Origin: a virus | Strand: one strand, 5' to 3' | IMG/VR virus record: IMGVR_UViG_3300042486_000026 | Coordinates: 1-51,086 of that record | Length of the DNA stretch: 51,086 nucleotides | Shown: positions 1-5,865 of the stretch, in pieces | Layout of the letters: the number at the start of each line of letters is the position of its first letter | How positions within the stretch are numbered: the stretch's first letter is position 1 | The notes under the pieces: generated by a model | The model's input: the letters and a program-made list of their open reading frames with translations, nothing else | Database searches by the model: none | What the model was told of the DNA's origin: nothing | Position numbers and translations under genes: made by a program

Positions 1-2
1 CT

Positions 3-431
3 GATTCAGGTAATCGCTACATGCAAGGAGAAGGACAACACATCACTTACAACTTTGCATTCGATGCAATGGTAACTCGTGAGACTGGTCGTGTTGAGTT
101 AATTCACTTAAAAGAATTAGACCTTCCTCAAACTAACTTAGAATTCGGACAGAACAAGAAGTCTACTCCAGTATTTATGGTGTTTGACGTATCTCCAATG
201 TCTGATGGTTCAATGGTAAATAACATCCGTGAAGTACGTATGAAGGGTGCTCCTTCAATGACTTGGGGTTATATCGATGGTACTCGTCACCACTTAGGCT
301 TTGCTAAGTCTCAAGGTATGAGTTCTGCGAACAAATTCCCAGGATACGAAATCTGGATGAAGGATCGTTGTGATGTGTTCATTGAAGACTTGTCTCGCAC
401 AGTCTTGATTGAAGAAATCCCTCAATTCTAA
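3..431 (+). CDS. Probable major capsid protein, C-terminal part (5' end outside window)
   Basis: The reading frame is open from base 3, so the first visible Met (base 21) is internal and only the last 142 codons are present. The fragment is mixed alpha/beta without low-complexity sequence, and ends in a hydrophobic run (TVLIEEIPQF). Identification as the crAss-like major capsid protein is inferred from its position directly upstream of the conserved head and neck genes, from the strong hairpin just after it, and from its codon use: all eight arginines are CGT or CGC, the signature of the most highly expressed genes in this window, whereas most other genes use mainly AGA. The HK97 fold cannot be confirmed from a C-terminal fragment. 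Another abundant head protein is the main alternative. Confidence 0.6.
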   Translation, partial: DSGNRYMQGEGQHITYNFAFDAMVTRETGRVELIHLKELDLPQTNLEFGQNKKSTPVFMVFDVSPMSDGSMVNNIREVRMKGAPSMTWGYIDGTRHHLGFAKSQGMSSANKFPGYEIWMKDRCDVFIEDLSRTVLIEEIPQF

Positions 432-434
432 TAC

Positions 435-470
435 TAGGCTCCATGCCTAAATGCTTGCTAATCAGCAGGC
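435..470 (+). other. Two small hairpins downstream of the capsid gene
   Basis: TAGGC (435-439) pairs with GCCTA (445-449) around a 5-nt loop. GCTTGCT (453-459) pairs with AGCAGGC (464-470), one G-T wobble, around the tetraloop AATC. They are the first two of four consecutive stem-loops between this gene and the next. Confidence 0.5.
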
Positions 471-472
471 TA

Positions 473-521
473 CAAGAAAGAAGCTCCCCCACCCTCCCTC
501 CTCAGGGGGAGCTATTTCTTG
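473..521 (+). terminator. Very strong hairpin, probable terminator or mRNA 3'-end stabiliser after the capsid gene
   Basis: CAAGAAA (473-479) and AGCTCCCCC (482-490) pair with GGGGGAGCT (505-513) and TTTCTTG (515-521), giving 16 paired positions with a small internal loop and a 14-nt pyrimidine-rich loop. The inner stem is exceptionally GC-rich for this AT-rich genome. The 3' arm is U-rich but no separate U-tract follows, so termination may be partial; a role in protecting or attenuating the highly expressed capsid transcript is equally possible. Confidence 0.6.
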
Positions 522-525
522 AATA

Positions 526-582
526 CAGAGTGCTTGGATTGGGGTGTCCCTGGTCGCTATTCCTTCGATGGATAGCACTCTG
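526..582 (+). ncRNA. Putative structured RNA with a three-way junction between the capsid gene and the next gene
   Basis: CAGAGT (526-531) pairs with ACTCTG (577-582) as a closing stem. Inside, GGG-TGT-CCC (542-550) can form a small hairpin, and GCTAT-T-CC (556-563) pairs with GGATAGC (570-576) around TTCGAT. Together these could make a three-way junction. An alternative is a longer outer stem, CAGAGTGCT (526-534) with AGCACTCTG (574-582), which is mutually exclusive with the base of the inner stem. There is no open reading frame here. Whether it is an independent RNA, a 5' leader element of the 609 gene, or part of a transcription-attenuation structure cannot be told from sequence. It is too short (57 nt) to be a tRNA. 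Confidence 0.4.
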
Positions 583-608
583 CAAACCAAATTAAATTTA
601 AACTACAT

Positions 609-1577
609 ATGGGTAAGATAGGAAAAATCTCTACTATTAAGAAAGAGTATAACAACTCTCAAATGCAAACTATGCAAGGTGGTCTTGCTGCAAAAGGCAT
701 GACACGTATTCCTGGAACAGGAGTATTTAAGTATCCTTACAAAGAACTTGATGGTCAATATCGCACAGGATTAAATCCAAATGCTGCGTATATTCAACGT
801 ATTGGTGATAAGACTGAAAAAGAACTTGAAATCGAACGTGTTACTAGATTGAAAGAAAAACTAGAAGCAGCGTTAGGTGATGTGGATTTAGGTCCTCGTT
901 CTAAGTTCTGGAACTATGGTTTATCTCAAGGTGCTGATGATATGTTACACGTACAAGCAGTTAAATTGCTAGATGGTGATAACTACTTTGATTTCACTAA
1001 TCCAATGCAAGAGCTTGCTTTCGCTTGGTTACGTGTTCACCCTACAATCGCTTCTAGCTACCAAGCTTGGGAACGTGGTGAATATCCAGCAGATACACAG
1101 TTCTATGTTGTAGATGATGAAATTGAGAACGCAATCGTATTCAAAAAGAAACAATTAATCAACCGTGCTATTAGCAAGTTTGATTCAATGACTCCTGAGA
1201 AGAAACGTAAAGTTGCTCGATTACTAGGCTTACCTGTAACAGAAGATACCAAAGACGATATGGTATATAACCAAGTGGACAACATCTTAAAACAGACTGA
1301 GTTCAAGGATGGTAAATACCAAGGTCTTTCAACAATTGAAGTGTTCGGTAGATTTGCAGATATGCAAGAAAACCTTCTTCACGTAAAAGATTTAGTAAAA
1401 CAAGCAATTACTCATTCTATCTATAGAGTTAAACCTAATGGTAGAGTTTACCAAGGTGACTTTGAAGTTGCATTAGATGAGGAAGAATTAGTTAAGTTCT
1501 TGATTGATGAAGATCACCAAGATGATTTACTGATCTTAGAGCAGAAACTTAAAACGAAAAAACTAGCCGCTGTATGA
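609..1577 (+). CDS. Conserved crAss-like virion protein following the capsid gene (function unknown)
   Basis: A 322-residue, soluble, charged protein with no signal peptide or membrane segment. It has a basic N-terminus, a predicted mostly helical body, a charged helix near residues 75-90 (KELEIERVTRLKEKLEA), and an acidic then basic C-terminus (LDEEELVKFLIDEDHQ, KLKTKK). The ATG at 609 is the first start after the structured leader. The gene ends TGA overlapping the ATG of the next gene (ATGA), so the two are probably translationally coupled. By position it should be a head-associated protein, but I recognise no enzymatic motif. Codon use is intermediate between the capsid gene and the accessory genes. 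Confidence 0.6.
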   Translation: MGKIGKISTIKKEYNNSQMQTMQGGLAAKGMTRIPGTGVFKYPYKELDGQYRTGLNPNAAYIQRIGDKTEKELEIERVTRLKEKLEAALGDVDLGPRSKFWNYGLSQGADDMLHVQAVKLLDGDNYFDFTNPMQELAFAWLRVHPTIASSYQAWERGEYPADTQFYVVDDEIENAIVFKKKQLINRAISKFDSMTPEKKRKVARLLGLPVTEDTKDDMVYNQVDNILKQTEFKDGKYQGLSTIEVFGRFADMQENLLHVKDLVKQAITHSIYRVKPNGRVYQGDFEVALDEEELVKFLIDEDHQDDLLILEQKLKTKKLAAV

Positions 1578-2305
1578 TCCCCGTAGATAGTTTATTATAT
1601 AAGATTGACCAAAGACTAAATAAGCTATCAGCAAACGAGCATCAACAGATTCAGTTAGAAGACAAAATCTTAGCTCTCAATGAGGCTCAGATTAAGTTAA
1701 TAAAGCAAAAAGTAGATGGTCAGAATACAATATCAGGTCTTGGCTTAGATGCCTTTAAGAAAAGATATGAAGACCTGCAAAGCCTAGTGGTAAATTACAA
1801 TGATGGTGAGTTACCACTAGCTTTGAAGAACCCTGAGTTAAATCAGTGGAGTGCGTATGTTCATCAACTTGAGCCTAAGTACATGTTTTACGTAGATAGT
1901 TACGTAATTGCTAGTAAAGGATTATGTAAGGACAGAAAGATTTGGATTAATCGTGATCTTGCTAAACATGGTGATTTGCAGTATTGTTTAAACAACACTC
2001 ACTACAGACCATCGTTCGAGTATCAGGAGACCTTCAATTTCATATCCTCAGACGAGATTTCGATCTTCACTGATGGAACCTTCACACCAAGTAAAATCTA
2101 CGTCTCATACATGAGATATCCACAGTATATTAATAAGACTGGATACATTATGTTAGATGGAGAACCATCGTTCGATCAAGACTGTGAGCTTGAAACTTAT
2201 CTAGAAGATGAGCTTTTAGACTTGACCGTACAAAACCTTGCAATGTATACAGAGAATCAATCAGCGGTTGAAAGCTCGATATACAGAATCAAGACAAATG
2301 AATAA
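1574..2305 (+). CDS. Putative head-to-tail connector/ring protein
   Basis: A 243-residue protein. The N-terminal ~65 residues are helical and charged (likely coiled coil); the middle is beta-rich (residues ~120-200); and the C-terminus has the pattern of phage head-completion adaptors, in which a YPQYI strand region is followed by an acidic helix (residues ~208-235, DELLDLTVQNLAMYTEN). A helical core with a beta insertion and a C-terminal helix that contacts the portal is typical of P22 gp4/T7 gp11-like and crAss ring proteins. The start overlaps the upstream stop by 4 nt. The connector assignment rests on this pattern and on position, not on a catalytic motif. The exact ring is not determinable. 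Confidence 0.5.
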   Translation: MIPVDSLLYKIDQRLNKLSANEHQQIQLEDKILALNEAQIKLIKQKVDGQNTISGLGLDAFKKRYEDLQSLVVNYNDGELPLALKNPELNQWSAYVHQLEPKYMFYVDSYVIASKGLCKDRKIWINRDLAKHGDLQYCLNNTHYRPSFEYQETFNFISSDEISIFTDGTFTPSKIYVSYMRYPQYINKTGYIMLDGEPSFDQDCELETYLEDELLDLTVQNLAMYTENQSAVESSIYRIKTNE

Positions 2306-2331
2306 GTAAACAATTTAATTAATATACAAAA

Positions 2332-3405
2332 ATGGCTGATTTTTCATTAACCACCCTGTTTGTAGTTCCTGTAGGTAACTCATTACCTAGCTCTGGATCT
2401 ACACAAAACTTGACAGCAGGTCAAGTAGGTTTCTTCAAGGCTGATTACACAGTGGCTAACGCTGGTAACATCGCAGGAAGCAATCCTTACTTCTATGTTG
2501 CTCAAGGTCGCACAAACACTTACTTACAAGGTTCTAAGCGTTCTGACAAGATCTCTTCTACTGGAACTAACGTATCTGAGTGGTATAAAGTAGTTGGTAG
2601 TGCAACTGCAACAAACCAAGTCACTCAAGTTGGTGATTGGAATGTTACTCCTGGTACTGATGTAACTATTACATTACGTGCTCACTCGTCTTACATTGAT
2701 ACATTGTATTTCAATGGTTTCACTCGTTCAGTAACTGTTAAAGGTGCTTGTTTAGAGTGTGGTGGAGATCCATGTGCTCAAGTTGATCACCAAGCTTTAG
2801 TTGATGACTTAATTGCTAAGTTTGAACAAGAGGCTCCAGGTAACAACCCTGATAACATCTCTTTCAACACGTTCTTCACTTTCTCTCGTTCTGGCTCTGG
2901 TCAAAACTCTGTGTTAGTTATCACTGGTAAGCCATTAACTAAATATGGTCAACCATGTGACGTTGCTGCGTTCCCTTACGAGTATGATCGTTTATGGTTC
3001 CGTACATTCCCTTATGCTGGTCCTGCTACAACTGCTGACTTTATCGTTGCAGATAATTGTAACATCATCGCTGAGGCTGTTGTGACTCAAGAGTCTAACT
3101 ATCCTTACGGTCAATCAGATGAGATCGCTCAATTAGAGAAGAACTTCTACAGCTACCAAGCTGGTTACTTAAAGCACTTATACCGTATGGTTGGGTACAA
3201 TGAGAACTTTGAATCATGGGTATCTAACGGTACAACTTATGATGTGTTCTACATTAGATTCAACACATTAGATAAGGCTGCTTATCAGTGGGGTGATTAT
3301 ATCCAAGAAGATTCAACAGTGATTATTGCAGCTCCTCAATCGGTATCTGCAGGTATTGAAACTGTTTTAGCTGCTGCGTTAGGAACTCCTTCAACTGTTT
3401 CTTAA
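2332..3405 (+). CDS. Abundant virion structural protein, putative head auxiliary (decoration) protein
   Basis: A 357-residue beta-rich protein with Gly/Thr/Asn-rich turns and a short Cys cluster near residues 140-147 (CLECGGDPC). Eight of nine arginines are CGT or CGC, the same strong bias as the capsid gene, implying very high expression; it is closed by the best intrinsic terminator in the window. Crassvirales particles carry an abundant auxiliary capsid protein encoded close to the major capsid gene, which fits this gene's size, position and bias. Alternatives are a head-fibre or major tail component. It starts 27 nt after the preceding stop with an A/T-rich leader and no clear Shine-Dalgarno site. 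Confidence 0.5.
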   Translation: MADFSLTTLFVVPVGNSLPSSGSTQNLTAGQVGFFKADYTVANAGNIAGSNPYFYVAQGRTNTYLQGSKRSDKISSTGTNVSEWYKVVGSATATNQVTQVGDWNVTPGTDVTITLRAHSSYIDTLYFNGFTRSVTVKGACLECGGDPCAQVDHQALVDDLIAKFEQEAPGNNPDNISFNTFFTFSRSGSGQNSVLVITGKPLTKYGQPCDVAAFPYEYDRLWFRTFPYAGPATTADFIVADNCNIIAEAVVTQESNYPYGQSDEIAQLEKNFYSYQAGYLKHLYRMVGYNENFESWVSNGTTYDVFYIRFNTLDKAAYQWGDYIQEDSTVIIAAPQSVSAGIETVLAAALGTPSTVS

Positions 3406-3430
3406 TCAGAAGGTAAATAAATCATAACCT

Positions 3431-3480
3431 ATGCCAGAGGGTGAGAGGATTATTCTCAAATCCTCTGGCATTATTTTTTA
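3431..3480 (+). terminator. Rho-independent terminator
   Basis: A perfect 10-bp stem, ATGCCAGAGG (3431-3440) with CCTCTGGCAT (3462-3471), with possible further pairing inside the loop (GAGA with TCTC), is followed by a TATTTTTTA tract. This is a canonical intrinsic terminator separating the abundant structural protein from the accessory block. Confidence 0.9.
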
Positions 3481-3486
3481 TAAAAC

Positions 3487-4053
3487 ATGGCAGACTTGAA
3501 ATTGGATATATTAGTAATGAATACCTATAATACGTTTACGTTAGGTATTGCTGATATATCGACATATCCTACTAATCCTCCAGCAGTAAGTTCTCCTACT
3601 ATTGAAATCACAATGCCTGGTTTCTTACCAGTTGCTTTACCTTTTACGGTTGAAGACTTTAATGTTTTCAACTCTACGACATTAGAATTAACTCCTGTAG
3701 GAGCTGATTTAATACCGCTTCCTGATGGAGTGTATTTCTTAAAATATTCTGTTGCTCCTGCATATGAAAACTATGTAGAGAAAAACATCATGCGTGTAGA
3801 TCAAATTCAAGAGAAGTTTGATAATGCTTTTATGAAGTTAGATATGATGCAGTGTGATATGGCTATTAAGACTCAAGCTAAGATGCAATTAAATAGTATT
3901 TGGTATATGATTCAAGGATCTATTGCTGCTGCTAATAACTGTGCTATAGATACAGCTAATAAGTTATATACACAAGCTAACAATATGTTAGACAACTTCA
4001 TCAGAAATAACTGTGGATGTACTGGTAATAACTATATAAATAACTTTGCATAA
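3487..4053 (+). CDS. Unknown small virion-associated protein with beta N-terminal and helical C-terminal domain
   Basis: A 188-residue protein. The first ~105 residues read as a beta-sandwich (alternating hydrophobic strands, Pro/Thr turns, DGVYFLKYSV). Residues ~105-180 are a long helical segment rich in Gln, Asn and Met with Cys residues, ending in NNCGC. It begins only 7 nt after the terminator U-tract, so its own transcription depends on read-through or a promoter I cannot see. The stop overlaps the start of the next small gene by one base (TAATG). No family with a known function is recognised; a fibre or baseplate accessory is suggested only by its neighbours. Confidence 0.55.
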   Translation: MADLKLDILVMNTYNTFTLGIADISTYPTNPPAVSSPTIEITMPGFLPVALPFTVEDFNVFNSTTLELTPVGADLIPLPDGVYFLKYSVAPAYENYVEKNIMRVDQIQEKFDNAFMKLDMMQCDMAIKTQAKMQLNSIWYMIQGSIAAANNCAIDTANKLYTQANNMLDNFIRNNCGCTGNNYINNFA

Positions 4054-4175
4054 TGGCTAATTGTAAAAGATGTCAAGTACAAGTTGGATGCGGATGTCAA
4101 TTAACCAATGGGTATTGCTCGGCTTGTAACTATGCTGTACAACAAGAACAACAGCAAGCTGCTGTAAATAAGTAA
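4053..4175 (+). CDS. 40-residue Cys-rich small protein (putative zinc knuckle/ribbon)
   Basis: The ATG shares one base with the upstream TAA (TAATG) and the frame ends at TAA 4173-4175, five bases before the next ATG, so it fills the gap exactly. The protein has six cysteines at residues 4, 7, 13, 15, 22 and 25 (CKRC, CGC, CSAC), which could bind one or two zinc ions, followed by a Gln/Ala-rich tail. Tight coupling on both sides supports a real gene despite its size. Function unknown. Confidence 0.6.
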   Translation: MANCKRCQVQVGCGCQLTNGYCSACNYAVQQEQQQAAVNK

Positions 4176-4179
4176 TAAA

Positions 4180-4446
4180 ATGTTAACACCAAGACTTGTT
4201 AATTGTATTTATTGTGCTAGTATCCCTGTGTTGCTGGCTGATATTGATTGTAAGCTAACTGACTTAGCTAATATTCAATATAGTAATATTGTGTTTGCTT
4301 TGAACACATATATACCAGGAGAAGTAATTGCTGATCTATTACATTACAAGCAGATATTAACGTACAAGGTTTGTAACCCTGACTACTGTAAACCATTCAC
4401 TGTAGATATGATAGCCAGCAGAGTAAAAGTTTTAATTCATAAATAA
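4180..4446 (+). CDS. Unknown 88-residue protein
   Basis: A small protein with two cysteine pairs (CIYC at residues 9-12; CNPDYC near residues 65-70) and alternating hydrophobic helices. No signal peptide is convincing. It is co-directional and tightly spaced (4 nt after the upstream stop, 8 nt before the next ATG), so it is part of the accessory fibre operon. Nothing in it identifies a function. Confidence 0.5.
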   Translation: MLTPRLVNCIYCASIPVLLADIDCKLTDLANIQYSNIVFALNTYIPGEVIADLLHYKQILTYKVCNPDYCKPFTVDMIASRVKVLIHK

Positions 4447-4454
4447 AAAAAGAA

Positions 4455-5564
4455 ATGTCTTGTACAAATTGCTATACGGGGTGTGTTGATATTACACCTG
4501 ATAAATGTGTTAGATATACAGGAGCAAATAATGTAGCACTAGGAATCGAAACTGGTGATACTTTATTGGCTGTAGAACAAGCACTAATTGATACAGTTGT
4601 ATCATTCTTAGATGGAACAGGTATTGATATCACAATTGCTCCTTCTGACTATTGTGCTCTTGTTACAGCATATTTACCTGTAGGAAGAGTTCCAAATGCT
4701 GATGAGTTATTTACAGCATTGGTGAAAGCTGCTTGTAATTTGCAAGCACAAATCACAGGCATTAACGCTACCCTCACTACATTAAATGCTGATTATACAA
4801 TTGGTTGTTTAACTGGTGTTACAGCTTCTTCTGATACTCATGCTATTGTACAAGCAGTTATTAATAAAGCTTGCTCAACAGCAACAGATTTAACAGCACT
4901 AGCTTTAGATGTATCTACAAACTATGTTAAGCTTTCACAGTTAAATTCTCTTATTGCTGCATATCTTGGATCATTAACTCCAGGAGCTACACAGTTTAAA
5001 GACAGAATGGTTCCTTTTAGTGTTATCGAATACTATGGTAATGTATCAACAAACTTTGATAGCACTGGTAAAGGTTTAAGTAGTCAAGGCTTTACAGATA
5101 TCTATTTATGTAATGGTAACAACGGTACTCCTGATAAAAGAGGTAGAGTTGGTGTAGGTGCTATTATCGGTGCTGGTGGAGGAACATTACCTGCTGCCAC
5201 TAACCCAGATACTCCTGGTAATCCTAACTATAACATTTTAACTGTAGCAGGTTCTAACGTAGTTACATTAACAGCAGCACAGATTCCTTCTCACACACAT
5301 GCTGCTACAGCAAGTGCTACATCTACTGTAACGGATCCTGGTCACCATCACTTTGCTGGTAATACTCCTGAGGGTTGGGATAGTGCAGGATCTGTGGGTA
5401 TTGTAAACAGACAACCTTATAATGTTCAAACTACTACAAGTACAACAGGTATTACAGTAGCTACCACTGTAACTGTAACTAATGCTAATACAGGTGATGG
5501 TGCTTCTCACTCTAATATTCAACCAGTGTTAGCTTGTTATTACATTCAGTACAGACCTTCTTAA
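4455..5564 (+). CDS. Tail fibre protein with C-terminal phage collar domain
   Basis: A 369-residue putative receptor-binding fibre. The N-terminus (residues 1-45) carries four cysteines and a short motif (C-x-RYTG...LGIETGD-x-L) also found at the starts of two other proteins here, probably a virion attachment module. Residues ~50-185 are helical/coiled. Residues ~190-369 form a phage tail-collar (T4 gp12/Mdp-like) domain: PDKRGRVGVG near 226-235, the metal-binding-type histidines SHTH (279-282) and GHHHF (296-300), and the terminal HSNIQP (352-357) before a YYIQYR strand. In T4 gp12 such His pairs bind metal in a trimer; that role here is by analogy. Confidence 0.82.
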   Translation: MSCTNCYTGCVDITPDKCVRYTGANNVALGIETGDTLLAVEQALIDTVVSFLDGTGIDITIAPSDYCALVTAYLPVGRVPNADELFTALVKAACNLQAQITGINATLTTLNADYTIGCLTGVTASSDTHAIVQAVINKACSTATDLTALALDVSTNYVKLSQLNSLIAAYLGSLTPGATQFKDRMVPFSVIEYYGNVSTNFDSTGKGLSSQGFTDIYLCNGNNGTPDKRGRVGVGAIIGAGGGTLPAATNPDTPGNPNYNILTVAGSNVVTLTAAQIPSHTHAATASATSTVTDPGHHHFAGNTPEGWDSAGSVGIVNRQPYNVQTTTSTTGITVATTVTVTNANTGDGASHSNIQPVLACYYIQYRPS

Positions 5565-5574
5565 TTAATAACTC

Positions 5575-5856
5575 ATGAGTTTAAATTGTCTTCCAGGCAC
5601 TCCGTGCTATGATGCATATTATCATCCTACAGGAGATTGTGGATGTGGTCCATGTATAATTGATACAGCTAATGTAGTTTATTATGGTCCTAATCTTCCA
5701 AACTCAGGAGGTAATAACAAAGATCCATTAAATACTATTCTTCAGAAACTAGATAATTCTTTAGATGCAGCAACATTAGCAAGTGAGATAATTGATGCTA
5801 TTGCTGCTACTCCTGCATTAAAGGTTAAATTCTGCACACTAGTAAATAACTGCTAA
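5575..5856 (+). CDS. Small Cys-rich protein resembling the fibre attachment domain
   Basis: A 93-residue protein with a Cys-rich N-terminus (CLPGTPC; CGCGPC) followed by a segment (VVYYGPNLP...LNTILQKLDNSLDA, residues ~34-65) that matches the N-terminal module of the collar fibre at 4455 and of the long fibre at 47186. It looks like a stand-alone copy of that module with a short helical C-terminus. It could be an adaptor between particle and fibre, or the remnant of a fibre that lost its shaft and tip. The reading frame is intact and well spaced between its neighbours (10 and 9 nt). Confidence 0.55.
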   Translation: MSLNCLPGTPCYDAYYHPTGDCGCGPCIIDTANVVYYGPNLPNSGGNNKDPLNTILQKLDNSLDAATLASEIIDAIAATPALKVKFCTLVNNC

Positions 5857-5865
5857 TACAAACCA

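Noticed and set aside
526-590. tRNA-like element (8-bp acceptor-like stem followed by CAAACCA)
   Set aside because: Only 57 nt between the stem ends, no anticodon arm, and the T-loop-like hairpin does not fit TTCRANY at the right place.
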